Positions 10,851 through 24,201 of a DNA stretch of 64,000 nt are shown one piece after another (within the stretch, counting starts at the first letter, position 1; every line of letters starts with the position of its first letter). Origin of the DNA: Magicicada septendecula (taxonomy: Eukaryota; Arthropoda; Insecta; Hemiptera; Cicadidae); NCBI GenBank assembly GCA_034769895.1, contig CM068367.1, forward strand, positions 1,316,913,046-1,316,977,045, read 5' to 3'. Both the position numbers and the translations under genes were made by a program. A model generated the notes under the pieces. The model was not told where the DNA came from and did no database searches. It saw nothing but the letters and a program-made list of their open reading frames with translations.

Positions 10851-11128
10851 TGTTTCTTTGTTCTATTATTTTCTTCTATTCTTCCGAATTGCTCCACCAT
10901 AATCCTCATCATTTCCTGTAAATTATCGTCCATTGGTTGGGTTGGTTTCTTTGGTTGATCCCCTTGGGCATCCCTTACTATTACTTCCATTTCTTCAGTC
11001 GCTGTTACTGGGGTATCCCTTACCATTACTTCCACTTCTTCAACTGTTGTTACTTCCTTGTCTTCCATATTTAACTCTATTTCTTCTCCCTCCATCCGTT
11101 TCCGTGACGTTGCTCTTCTCCTTGACAT
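10847..11128 (-). CDS. Element 1 gag-like N-terminal frame, copy 2
   Basis: 93 codons, ATG start. Differs from copy 1 at two residues (MEDKEV, RTKKQ), both shared with copy 4. Same layout: basic N-terminus, acidic repeats, terminal helix. Confidence 0.6.
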   Translation of the reverse strand: MSRRRATSRKRMEGEEIELNMEDKEVTTVEEVEVMVRDTPVTATEEMEVIVRDAQGDQPKKPTQPMDDNLQEMMRIMVEQFGRIEENNRTKKQ

Positions 11129-13400
11129 CTCTGTTGTTAATCGTAGCCGCCACTAGAGTAGAAATCACTGTAAACTCACAATAAGAATACAAAGTTATTC
11201 GATTTCTAGCCTCACTAGTTGGGCTCCAATTCTGTAACGTGTATGAGTGTATTATTAATATATTTTACAGCCTCACTATTGGTTGCGCCAATTCTGTAAC
11301 GACACCAACGATCGTACTTTCTAAATTGTATGTTATTTAGCCTCACTATTGGGATAGCCAATTTGTTACATCCAGAATCGAACCTACGGGTTATTTATCA
11401 GAATTTGTATCTTGTTTAACTCGGTTATTATTTGTATATACTTTGTTAATATTGGATTAAGGATGAGTATCTGTTCAGGGGGACGTTTGTTGAGCGCCAA
11501 TTTGCAATCACCGTTTGCAAATAAAATTTATTGGTGAAATATCAATAATAAATTTTTATTAAAATTTATTTAAATAATATATGATTTCTTTATTCTGTAA
11601 TTAAATCTCTTTTAATCTTTTCTTTCTGCAAGGAATATGATAACTTGTGCTCATCAAAACGTATTAAAAAAAATCTGCTAAGACTTTCAAATGATGAGTG
11701 TTGTTGCCAACTTAATCTAATTACTGAAGTCAACTCACAGTACCAGATATCTTGTTCAGTATATCATACCCATTTTGTATTCATGAAATAAAGACACGAA
11801 TAAACCTTTTTCGCTATTTTGTAAACTCAAATCCTTTATTTATTCTTTAACTTGTTTTAAATGTCAAATATAATTCTTAACAAAGTATGGCCAGCTGTAT
11901 TTTAATATGCTCAGAGTGGCAGCAGTAACTCTTATACCTCAGGCATAAACATTTCATATTTTATATTTAATGAATAAAATACAATTATAATGTGTTAAGT
12001 AGGTCCTTTTGGCTACGATATAACAACAGTTTTGATAGGGAAAGTACCAAAATACATATGATTAGAAATAGTCACAGTGTGTCTTAAAAGGATTATATAA
12101 AGAGTGTAAAACAGTTCAGTGTATAGGTTAGGTTATTAAAATGTTTTTTAGACTTAATTAGCTTTAGATTATATTAACATTATACATCAATGGTTTTTTA
12201 TGCTTATGTCCATAATATTAATTAATATTGTTCTCAGTGGAAGTTCAAAAGGGTTTTTATGAAAAGTGTACTCAATCTCTTTGAAACCTTTAGTCTAGGC
12301 TTAACAGGGAATGGTTCAGATTAATTTTAGATCAAAAATACTTCTCTCCCTGTGTCAATTGATCCAATTTCTTCAGAGATGTCCTGGTTTAATTCTGCAG
12401 AGTCCTGTAGCACTTCCTTCTTCTATTTTAATCTTGATAAAGATAATTATTTAATTGTTTTTGTTGAGATGCACTGATATAACATGTATTATTATTTACT
12501 TTAGTCACTATGAGTTGTTTTAAAATCAACCTTTCTTCATTCAGATGCCAATAATACTCCTTATTTTATTCTATCAACATATTAGTTGCTAAGGCCTACC
12601 GTAGATATCTTCCTGGTTTCCAATGTAACAGTTTTTATATCACCCTGGTGATCTCATATTATTAATATAAACAAACTCTTACTATTTTGTATTTCATTTT
12701 CTTTAAAAGGATATACCTTTTTTATAGGAGCTTTAATCTTCATTTTATTTGTTTCTTTGTTCTTCTGATGAAAAACTGATCATTTTGACACCACTCTTGA
12801 CTATTTTCTGATCTATATTTCCTGAGTTATTGATTTACACTTTTTTATTATTTTTGTTCCAAACTTATTTATTATTATTTCTTTTTGTACCTTTCACTTT
12901 CTTAAATTTATTTTATACATTTAGTAATCTTTTAACATAAATTGACATTGTTTCGTTATTATTTTAATAGAAATTCTTATTCATATAACTTAACTGTTTC
13001 GTTATTATTTTAATAGAAATTCTTATTCATATAACTTAACTGACTAAGCTCAATATGCCTAGTTTTACAAAAATCTCTGACTATGATTTTGGTACTTTCT
13101 TGTTAAGAATAACATTAAGTGTTATTAACACTATTACACATAATATTAATAAATGTGACAAAAACTGATTACTAATAACTATTAGTAATATGTTATAATC
13201 CCCTTTAACTGACTGTGTTTATAAATTTACAGTCTGCCCAAATAAACAAAATTCCATAAGTAAGTTCATTAACAGTTTTCTTCTTACTTATTATCATTGA
13301 CATCATTTTAACTATGATAAACACAACATACATTAAACAATTAAAATAAAACATGTTCAATCAAGTCTTTCTCAAAAATCTTATGTCTCTTGGTACTTTT

Positions 13401-14509
13401 TACTTCCATATTCCTTAAGGAATGGAAGTATGGTGATGGCAAAAAAAATCGTGTTCGAGATTATTGCAGATTCTGATTGTACTACACTCAAAACATGAAA
13501 AAAAGTCGTTTTCCGAAAAGTGTCTGTGTGTGTGTGTCTGTAATTTTTTTTCTATGGCAAACGATAACTGCCGCAAATTCAAACAGAATCAAATAATTTT
13601 TTGCATACAGCCCTGATTTGTAGAGTACTCACGACCTATTGTTTTTGGTGAAGATCGGTTGATGGAAAGGGGTAGTTTACCTGCAACGGTTTTTTTTATC
13701 AAGGGAAATTTTTTTTTGGTAAACGATAACAGCCGCAAATTCAAACAGAATTAAATAATGTTTCGTATACAGCCCTCAATTGTAGAGTTTTCAAGACCTA
13801 TTGTTTTTGGTGAAGATCGGTTAAGGGAAAGGGGTAGTTTACCTGTAACGTTTTATGTTTTAACAAGGGTATTTCCTTTGGCAAACGATAACAGCCGCAA
13901 ATTCAAACAGAATCAAACGATTATTTGCAAACAGCCCTAAATTGTAGAGTTCTCAAGACCTATTGTTTTTGGTGAAGATCAGTTGAGGTAAAGGGGTAGT
14001 TTACCTGCAACGTTTTTTTAACAAGGGTATTTTCTATGGCAAACGATAACAGCCGCAAATTCAAACAGAATCAAATAATGTTTTGCATACAGCCCTGATT
14101 TGTAGAGTACTCAAGACCTATTGTTTTTGGTGAAGATCGGTTAAGGGGAAGGGGTAGTTTACCTGCAACGTTTTTTTATCAAGCGTATTTTCTATGGCAA
14201 ACGATAACAGCCGTAAATTCAAACAGAATCAAATAATTTTTTGCATACGTCCCTGAATTGTAGAGGTCTCAAGGACTTTCGATTTTGGTGAAGATCGGTT
14301 AAGGGGAAGGGGTAGTTTACCTGCAACCTTTTATGTTTTAACAAGAGTAAAGCACTTGAAAATTTATTTAAACTTTTTGAAACAATGGTAATTGTTAAAA
14401 ATAAAATAATTTTGTTGCCAGGCAATAGAATTAAAATTTTTTCATTTTAATATAATATAATATTACTTCCATATTCCTTTTTTCATTTAATACGGCAATA
14501 AAAAGGCAG

Positions 14510-14555
<46 letters not shown>

Positions 14556-15805
14556 TCACGTTATTTCTGGCCTCACTCATGTTTATTTTCTTACGTTTGC
14601 ACGCTTTTTAAATGGAAAGTGCCGAAATCCACACCAACATAACGCGTGCAAGCCGAAAAAATGGACATCAATTTGCTTACTGGCGAAGCTAGTAGTTAAT
14701 GAATGGGTAGGCAAAAATCTTATCTTAAATTTTTTTTAAGGAATCACTAAAAGGACGGTGGGTCAAATCGGACGCTGAGGTAGAGTTTGCTGTAACCGAA
14801 TGGTTCCACAAACAGCCGTAAGAATTTTACTAGCTGGGAATCTACAGGTTAGCGCAACAGTGGAACTCATGTCTTAATGTTATTGGAGACTTCTTTTAAA
14901 ATCGTTGAATAAAAAATGCTTTACAGCTCTATACGTGTGTCTATTGAACAATTCTTGTATTAGTCATACACAATAATACAACTGATTGAACTTCAAATTT
15001 TTAAACTTGATTAGTTTCTATATATATGTTTAATGTTACAAATAATTCAAATAACAATCTTGATCATCTGTTAGTTCAGCGGAATAACAGTGACACTTTT
15101 AATAACCGCATAAAATAAACACTTAGAAACAACACAGGCGCTTTAACTTAACTGTTTGGACCACAGAAGTGAGGCATGCCTCAACGCTCTATGTGTACAG
15201 CGCGGGACAATCCCCCCTCCCTACACTTCCCTATCACACCACTACATTGCTTACATACGATGTATACAAAAAACGCTGAGGCAAGTTCACGTTGCCTCAT
15301 TCGGTTTAAACGAACTATGCCGAATCTCACCTGTCACCATCTAGCGGTCGCTCAATAAAGCATGTTTCGGTTTAATAAATTTGACAGTCGCAGTAACAAT
15401 GTATAATCTTTACATTATGTAGTTCATACGTATTTATAATTTTTATTCTACAGAATTTTTTAGGGTAGCCATTGCCTCCATGTAACTTCGCCACTGATAC
15501 ATATGTGTACAACGTTATTGGCAACAAAGAAGTAGTTTTTGTTAAAATTCCTTCCCGGGATATTTGGCCGTAGTCCAATGTTTTCTACACAACCAGACAT
15601 TTCGGCAATGCCATCAACTTCCATCATCAGTGAAAATCGAGTGCGATAACGTGAGGTGGTATACATTAGTGACCACAGTACTGTGGTTAAGGCTGAAGCA
15701 GTAAGTAGAAAGAAGTAGTTTCTATGGTAATATTTCATTTCGAAAATGATTTTAAATATAAATCTTAGAATATGGAAGTCATGTATGGTTCTCCATACCG
15801 ATATT
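13401..15805 (+). mobile_element. Helentron-like element H2
   Basis: 2405 bp, same insertion point and same ends as H1, nearly identical in sequence. Because the site is identical, it is a duplicate made by array growth, not an independent insertion. It contains five minisatellite monomers, a (CA)n tract and the mariner fragment. Confidence 0.75.
14741..14899 (+). pseudogene. Mariner transposase C-terminal fragment in H2
   Basis: Copy of the fragment at 7553-7711 with the same stops. It has no independent function. Confidence 0.7.
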
Positions 15806-17025
15806 TACTAATATAATCAAAGTATATTTATGTTACTAGGGCATGGTAAAAATGTCATGTAACATAATGCCCCCCCCCCCCAGAAAACAGGTTATTTTAG
15901 TAATAATTAGATTGCTCAAATAAGCTGATTGACTTCACCATTACTTTTCTCAATTTCCATAATACTTTTTTATTTCAGCACTTAAAACTTGATTTTGATT
16001 CTTCATACTTTTCACACCTCGAGTCATATTCTCATATTTATTTTTCATTTCTTTACCTCGTCGTTTGTATCATCCCTAAAATACCATAATTCCCTAACAT
16101 TAAATACTACATATGGGTTCGGATTCGGAGGGGCACTATTGGCTTCCATTACTCCGCCGTTTTCCCTAAATATATCATCTGAAATCAGAGGAACTTCATC
16201 TCTGTCCAGGAAAAAATAAAGTTGCACTATCACAACACAATACATATAATAATTACCTACAAGGTAGCTCCTTCGCTACAAACGTATATTCCAGCGATTG
16301 TTACATTATTTCTTTGAGGTCTATTCACATTTTTATTCTGTGACTATTTCACATCTAGTGTTTTATCACTTCAATTAATGTTCTATCTTTCACATGTAAT
16401 TGGTTAACCTTACTCAACCTACATGTTGTATTATTTCCATCTTGGTGCTGTCAATCAATAATATTTTAGATTCTATCTTCATCTAAATCGTTCTAACCCT
16501 TCTTAAATAGTAACTAGTATTAATTGTTTTTTATCATTGTTATTATACTGATTAATCTGGTTATTCAAATAATTATTATGGTTATTAACCGTCTTTCTCT
16601 TCTTTTATGATTATTAGTTCAAAATAATTTCTTTTGAAATATTTATATAGTAAGGTGATCTTCTTATTTTTATTTCTTGGGGTTTTCTTCTTAATAGATT
16701 CAAAATAATTTCCTCTGAAACACATGGTAAGATGTTCTTACTTAATTTTATTTCTTGGGGTTTTCTTCTTAATAGATTCAAAATAATTGTTCTTAATAAA
16801 TTCAAAATAATTTCTTCCGAAACACATGGTAAGATGTTCTTACTTAATTTAGAATTTTGGGGTTTTCTTTCCTTTCTTTTAATTCATAAAATAAAAATTT
16901 TTTATTTGTAATAACTTCCATATTATGTTATTTGTATTAATAATTAATCCAATCTTTGTTCCATTAGTTTGCTTTAGTCCATTCCCAGAAAATCAGTCCC
17001 TTCTTTCCATATTTTCATCTTTAGT

Positions 17026-17991
17026 TCATCCATTGTCCAATACATAAGTTGTCCTTGTTGCACGGACTATTATTGTTTTCAGAATGATTTCTATCCTTGT
17101 CAACTTTATCATTACTACCTTGTATTTTGATTTTGCTGCTGCGAAGTTTTCACTCATTTCAAGATCTACTATTGAATTTCCAATCAATTCTGTCCTAATG
17201 ACATATCTTTCGATCACTCTGTACTGCAATTTTTCGAACACCAAATTTTCAATGGTATCTTCGCCGACTTTTAACACTTCATTATCTAGTTCATTAACTA
17301 AATATGTCACTGGTATATCAACTATTGATGATATAGCTGATATTTTATTATCCCTTTCTTTGTCTGATGTATTCATTTTAAATATAAATTTCCTGAAGTT
17401 TTTACTATGATTTTTTAATTCTGTTCTTTCTATGTAATTAGCGGTTGGGAGATTACTTACATTAACCAGCCCACTCCTAATCATATCTAATTCTTCCTGT
17501 GTATTTTTCTGTTTCTTGGGACGTCTTTTACCTATTTTCTTCGTCTTCTTTTCCACATACTTATTATTCTCTTTATTTCTGCTATGCTTCTTTTCAGATA
17601 ACAATACACTTTTGTCTTGTTTATTTACTATTTCTTTACTACCTTTTATTTTCTGATTTACTGGATCTCTAATTTGATCGTTTGGTATTATTTCTATCTC
17701 CGTTATCTTATTCAATGTTTCCACATTTTGCTTGTCATCTTCTATCGTTGTTTCTATTGACTGGTTTTCATCACTCCTTATTTCTTTCTTATACTCTTCT
17801 AACTGTTGTTTCAATTCCTCTCTATTTTTCTTACTCTCTTCCTTCAATTGTCCTTTTAACTCTTCGTTCCTTTGTCTAATATCCTCCTTCAACTGTTGTT
17901 GTAATGTTTCATTATTACTTTCAATTTTTTTATTTAATTCCTCATGATCTTCCCTCATTTGTTTCTTTAATTCCTCATTACTTTGTTTCAC
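17026..17991 (-). CDS. Element 1 gag-like coiled-coil frame, copy 3
   Basis: 321 codons, open throughout, short type. Same coiled coil, basic stretch and unassigned C-terminal third as copy 1. Confidence 0.6.
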   Translation of the reverse strand: MKQSNEELKKQMREDHEELNKKIESNNETLQQQLKEDIRQRNEELKGQLKEESKKNREELKQQLEEYKKEIRSDENQSIETTIEDDKQNVETLNKITEIEIIPNDQIRDPVNQKIKGSKEIVNKQDKSVLLSEKKHSRNKENNKYVEKKTKKIGKRRPKKQKNTQEELDMIRSGLVNVSNLPTANYIERTELKNHSKNFRKFIFKMNTSDKERDNKISAISSIVDIPVTYLVNELDNEVLKVGEDTIENLVFEKLQYRVIERYVIRTELIGNSIVDLEMSENFAAAKSKYKVVMIKLTRIEIILKTIIVRATRTTYVLDNG

Positions 17992-18269
17992 TGTTTCTCT
18001 GTTCTATTATTTTCTTCTATTCTTCCGAATTGCTCCATCATAATCCTCATCATTTCCTGTAAATTATCGTCCATTGGTTGGGTTGGTTTCTTTGGTTGAT
18101 CCCCTTGGGCATCCCTTACTATTACTTCCATTTCTTCAGTCGCTGTTACTGGGGTATCCCTTACCATTACTTCCACTTCTTCAACTGTTGTTACTTCCTT
18201 GTCTTCTATATTTAACTCTATTTCTTCTCCCTCCATCCGTTTCCGTGACGTTGCTCTTCTCCTTGACAT
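17988..18269 (-). CDS. Element 1 gag-like N-terminal frame, copy 3
   Basis: 93 codons. It carries a Met-for-Val difference in the terminal helix (RIMMEQFGR) that is shared with copy 5. Confidence 0.6.
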   Translation of the reverse strand: MSRRRATSRKRMEGEEIELNIEDKEVTTVEEVEVMVRDTPVTATEEMEVIVRDAQGDQPKKPTQPMDDNLQEMMRIMMEQFGRIEENNRTEKQ

Positions 18270-20537
18270 CTCTGTTGTTAATCGTAGCCGCCACTAGAGT
18301 AGAAATCACTGTAAACTCACAATAAGAATACAAAGTTATTCGATTTCTAGCCTCACTAGTTGGGCTCCAATTCTGTAACGTGTATGAGTGTATTATTAAT
18401 ATATTTTACAGCCTCACTATTGGTTGCGCCAATTCTGTAACGACACCAACGATCGTACTTTCTAAATTGTATGTTATTTAGCCTCACTATTGGGATAGCC
18501 AATTTGTTACATCCAGAATCGAACCTACGGGTTATTTATCAGAATTTGTATCTTGTTTAACTCGGTTATTATTTGTATATACTTTGTTAATATTGGATTA
18601 AGGATGAGTATCTGTTCAGGGGGACGTTTGTTGAGCGTCAATTTGCAATCACCGTTTGCAAATAAAATTTATTGGTGAAATATCAATAATAAATTTTTAT
18701 TAAAATTTATTTAAATAATATATGATTTCTTTATTCTGTAATTAAATCTCTTTTAATCTTTTCTTTCAGCAAGGAATATGATAACTTGTGCTCATCAAAA
18801 CGTATTAAAAAAAATCTGCTAAGACTTTCAAATGATGAGTGTTGCCAACTTAATCTAATTACTGAAGTCAACTCCAGTACCAGATATCTTGTTCAGTATA
18901 TCATACCCATTTTGTATTCATGAAATAAAGACACGAATAAACCTTTTTCGGTATTTTGTAAACTCAAATCCTTTATTTATTCTTTAACTTGTTTTAAATG
19001 TCAAATATAATTCTTAACAAAGTATGGCCAGCTGTATTTTAATATGCTCAGAGTGGCAGCAGTAACTCTTATACCTCAGGCATAAACATTTCATATTTTA
19101 TATTTAATGAATAAAATACAATTATAATGTGTTAAGTAGGTCCTTTTGGCTACGATATAACAACAGTTTTGATAGGGAAAGTACCAAAATACATATGATT
19201 AGAAATAGTCACAGTGTGTCTTAAAAGGATTATATAAAGAGTGTAAAACAGTTCAGTGTATAGGTTAGGTTATTAAAATGTTTTTTAGACTTAATTAGCT
19301 TTAGATTATATTAACATTATACATCAATGGTTTTTTATGCTTATGTCCATAATATTAATTAATATTGTTCTCAGTGGAAGTTCAAAAGGGTTTTTATGAA
19401 AAGTGTACTCAATCTCTTTGAAACCTTTAGTCTAGGCTTAACAGGGAATGGTTCAGATTAATTTTAGATCAAAAATACTTCTCTCCCTGTGTCAATTGAT
19501 CCAATTTCTTCAGAGATGTCCTGGTTTAATTCTGCAGAGTCCTGTAGCACTTCCTTCTTCTATTTTAATCTTGATAAAGATAATTATTTAATTGTTTTTG
19601 TTGAGATGCACTGATATAACATGTATTATTATTTACTTTAGTCACTATGAGTTGTTTTAAAATCAACCTTTCTTCATTCAGATGCCAATAATACTCCTTA
19701 TTTTATTCTATCAACATATTAGTTGCTAAGGCCTACCGTAGATATCTTCCTGGTTTCCAATGTAACAGTTTTTATATGACCCTGGTGATCTCATATTATT
19801 AATATAAACAAACTCTTACTATTTTGTATTTCATTTTCTTTAAAAGGATATACCTTTTTTATAGGAGCTTTAATCTTCATTTTATTTGTTTCTTTGTTCT
19901 TCTGATGAAAAACTGATCATTTTGACACCACTCTTGACTATTTTCTGATCTATATTTCCTGAGTTATTGATTTACACTTTTTTATTATTTTTGTTCCAAA
20001 CTTATTTATTATTATTTCTTTTTGTACCTTTCACTTTCTTAAATTTATTTTATACATTTAGTAATCTTTTAACATAAATTGACATTGTTTCGTTATTATT
20101 TTAATAGAAATTCTTATTCATATAACTTAACTGTTTCGTTATTATTTTAATAGAAATTCTTATTCATATAACTTAACTGACTAAGCTCAATATGCCTAGT
20201 TTTACAAAAATCTCTGACTATGATTTTGGTACTTTCTTGTTAAGAATAACATTAAGTGTTATTAACACTATTACACATAATATTAATAAATGTGACAAAA
20301 ACTGATTACTAATAACTATTAGTAATATGTTATAATCCCCTTTAACTGACTGTGTTTATAAATTTACAGTCTGCCCAAATAAACAAAATTCCATAAGTAA
20401 GTTCATTAACAGTTTTCTTCTTACTTATTATCATTGACATCATTTTAACTATGATAAACACAACATACATTAAACAATTAAAATAAAACATGTTCAATCA
20501 AGTCTTTCTTAAAAATCTTATGTCTCTTGGTACTTTT

Positions 20538-21662
20538 TACTTCCATATTCCTTAAGGAATGGAAGTATGGTGATGGCAAAAAAAATCGTGTTCGAGATTA
20601 TTGCAGATTCTGATTGTACTACACTCAAAACATGAAAAAAAGTCGTTTTCCGAAAAGTGTCTGTGTGTGTGTGTGTGTGTGTCTGTGTGTCTGTAGATTT
20701 TTTTTCTATGGCAAACGATAACTGCCGCAAATTCAAACAGAATCAAATAATTTTTTGCATACAGCCCTGATTTGTAGAGTACTCACGACCTATTGTTTTT
20801 GGTGAAGATCGGTTGATGGAAAGGGGTAGTTTACCTGCAACGGTTTTTTTTATCAAGGGAAATTTTTTTTGGTAAACGATAACAGCCGCAAATTCAAACA
20901 GAATTAAATAATGTTTCGTATACAGCCCTCAATTGTAGAGTTTTCAAGACCTATTGTTTTTGGTGAAGATCGGTTAAGGGAAAGGGGTAGTTTACCTGTA
21001 ACGTTTTATGTTTTAACAAGGGTATTTCCTATGGCAAATGATAACAGCCGCAAATTCAAACAGAATCAAACGATTATTTGCAAACAGCCCTAAATTGTAG
21101 AGTTCTCAAGACCTATTGTTTTTGGTGAAGATCAGTTGAGGGAAAGGGGTAGTTTACCTGCAACGTTTTTTTAACAAGGGTATTTTCTATGGCAAACGAT
21201 AACAGCCGCAAATTCAAACAGAATCAAATAATGTTTTGCATACAGCCCTGATTTGTAGAGTACTCAAGACCTATTGTTTTTGGTGAAGATCGGTTAAGGG
21301 GAAGGGGTAGTTTACCTGCAACGTTTTTTTATCAAGCGTATTTTCTATGGCAAACGATAACAGCCGTAAATTCAAACAGAATCAAATAATTTTTTGCATA
21401 CGTCCCTGAATTGTAGAGGTCTCAAGGACTTTCGATTTTGGTGAAGATCGGTTAAGGGGAAGGGGTAGTTTACCTGCAACCTTTTATGTTTTAACAAGAG
21501 TGAAGCACTTGAAAATTTATTTAAACTTTTTGAAACAATGGTAATTGTTAAAAATAAAATAATTTTGTTGCCAGGCAATAGAATTAAAATTTTTTCATTT
21601 TAATATAATATAATATTACTTCCATATTCCTTTTTTCATTTAATACGGCAATAAAAAGGCAG

Positions 21663-21732
<70 letters not shown>

Positions 21733-22981
21733 TCACGTTATTTCTGGCCTCACTCATGTTTATTTTCTTACGTTTGCACGCTTTTTAAATGGAAAGTGCC
21801 GAAATCCACACCAACATAACGCGTGCAAGCCGAAAAAATGGACATCAATTTGCTTACTGGCGAAGCTAGTAGTTAATGAATGGGTAGGCAAAAATCTTAT
21901 CTTAAATTTTTTTTAAGGAATCACTAAAAGGACGGTGGGTCAAATCGGACGCTGAGGTAGAGTTTGCTGTAACCGAATGGTTCCACAAACAGCCGTAAGA
22001 ATTTTACTAGCTGGGAATCTACAGGTTAGCGCAACAGTGGAACTCATGTCTTAATGTTATTGGAGACTTCTTTTAAAATCGTTGAATAAAAAATGCTTTA
22101 CAGCTCTATACGTGTGTCTATTGAACAATTCTTGTATTAGTCATACACAATAATACAACTGATTGAACTTCAAATTTTTAAACTTGATTAGTTTCTATAT
22201 ATATGTTTAATGTACAAATAATTCAAATAACAATCTTGATCATCTGTTAGTTCAGCGGAATAACAGTGACACTTTTAATAACCGCATAAAATAAACACTT
22301 AGAAACAACACAGGCGCTTTAACTTAACTGTTTGGACCACAGAAGTGAGGCATGCCTCAACGCTCTATGTGTACAGCGCGGGACAATCCCCCCTCCCTAC
22401 ACTTCCCTATCACACCACTACATTGCTTACATACGATGTATACAAAAAACGCTGAGGCAAGTTCACGTTGCCTCATTCGGTTTAAACGAACTATGCCGAA
22501 TCTCACCTGTCACCATCTAGCGGTCGCTCAATAAAGCACGTTTCGGTTTAATAAATTTGACAGTCGCAGTAACAATGTATAATCTTTACATTATGTAGTT
22601 CATACGTATTTATAATTTTTATTCTACAGAATTTTTTAGGGTAGCCATTGCCTCCATGTAACTTCACCACTGATACATATGTGTACAACGTTATTGGCAA
22701 CAAAGAAGTAGTTTTTGTTAAAATTCCTTCCCGGGATATTTGGCCGTAGTCCAATGTTTTCTACACAACCAGACATTTCGGCAATGCCATCAACTTCCAT
22801 CATCAGTGAAAATCGAGTGCGATAACGTGAGGTGGTATACATTAGTGACCACAGTACTGTGGTTAAGGCTGAAGCAGTAAGTAGAAAGAAGTAGTTTCTA
22901 TGGTAATATTTCATTTCGAAAATGATTTTAAATATAAATCTTAGAATATGGAAGTCATGTATGGTTCTCCATACCGATATT
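20538..22981 (+). mobile_element. Helentron-like element H3
   Basis: 2444 bp. Same site and ends as H1 and H2, slightly longer mainly through its expanded (CA)n tract. Duplicate of the same ancestral insertion. Confidence 0.75.
21918..22076 (+). pseudogene. Mariner transposase C-terminal fragment in H3
   Basis: Third copy of the captured fragment described at 7553-7711. Confidence 0.7.
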
Positions 22982-24201
22982 TACTAATATAATCAAAGTA
23001 TATTTATGTTACTAGGGCATGGTAAAAATGTCATGTAACATAATGCCCCCCCCCCCCAGAAAACAGGTTATTTTAGTAATAATTAGATTGCTCAAATAAG
23101 CTGATTGACTTCACCATTACTTTTCTCAATTTCCATAATACTTTTTTATTTCAGCACTTACAACTTGATTTTGATTCTTCATACTTTTCACACCTCGAGT
23201 CATATTCTCATATTTATTTTTCATTTCTTTACCTCGTCGTTTGTATCATCCCTAAAATACCATAATTCCCTAACATTAAATACTACATATGGGTTCGGAT
23301 TTGGAGGGGCACTATTGGCTTCCATTACTCCGCCGTTTTCCCTAAATATATCATCTGAAATCAGAGGAACTTCATCTCTGTCCAGGAAAAAATAAAGTTG
23401 CACTATCACAACACAATACATATAATAATTACCTACAAGGTAGCTCCTTCGCTACAAACGTATATTCCAGCGATTGTTACATTATTTCTTTGAGGTCTAT
23501 TCACATTTTTATTCTGTGACTATTTCACATCTAGTGTTTTATCACTTCAATTAATGTTCTATCTTTCACATGTAATTGGTTAACCTTACTCAACCTACAT
23601 GTTGTATTATTTCCATCTTGGTGCTGTCAATCAATAATATTTTAGATTCTATCTTCATCTAAATCGTTCTAACCCTTCTTAAATAGTAACTAGTATTAAT
23701 TGTTTTTTATCATTGTTATTATACTGATTAATCTGGTTATTCAAATAATTATTATGGTTATTAACCGTCTTTCTCTTCTTTTATGATTATTAGTTCAAAA
23801 TAATTTCTTTTGAAATATTTATATAGTAAGGTGATCTTCTTATTTTTACTTCTTGGGGTTTTCTTCTTAATAGATTCAAAATAATTTCCTCTGAAACACA
23901 TGGTAAGATGTTCTTACTTAATTTTATTTCTTGGGGTTTTCTTCTTAATAGATTCAAAATAATTGTTCTTAATAAATTCAAAATAATTTCTTCCGAAACA
24001 CATGGTAAGATGTTCTTACTTAATTTAGAATTTTGGGGTTTTCTTTCCTTTCTTTTAATTCATAAAATAAAAATTTTTTATTTGTAATAACTTCCATATT
24101 ATGTTATTTGTATTAATAATTAATCCAATCTTTGTTCCATTAGTTTGCTTTAGTCCATTCCCAGAAAATCAGTCCCTTCTTTCCATATTTTCATCTTTAG
24201 T

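Larger units (their letters stand above)
8677..11502 (-). mobile_element. Element 1, internal region 2
   Basis: Same plan as internal region 1: polypurine tract, 78-bp repeats, gag-like frames, leader triplet, PBS. It belongs to the long type: the coiled coil carries one extra 45-bp (15-residue) repeat. It shares several single-base markers with internal region 4 that separate both from copies 1, 3 and 5. Confidence 0.75.
11503..15864 (-). mobile_element. Element 1, LTR-C with Helentron insertion
   Basis: Complete LTR, 4362 bp including H2 (13401-15805). It has the 46-bp duplication. In its PBS-proximal part it shares markers (ctttctgcaagg, tttttcgcta) with LTR-E, although LTR-E lacks the Helentron. 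Confidence 0.8.
15865..18643 (-). mobile_element. Element 1, internal region 3
   Basis: Short-type internal region. It shares a PBS-side marker (gagcgtc) and a 3-bp shortening in the adjoining LTR (gagtgttgcc) with internal region 5/LTR-F, so copies 3 and 5 are sisters. Confidence 0.75.
18644..23040 (-). mobile_element. Element 1, LTR-D with Helentron insertion
   Basis: Complete LTR, 4397 bp including H3. It has the 46-bp duplication. A midpoint marker (atatgaccctgg) is shared only with LTR-E, which otherwise resembles LTR-C on one side and the Helentron-free type on the other. Confidence 0.8.
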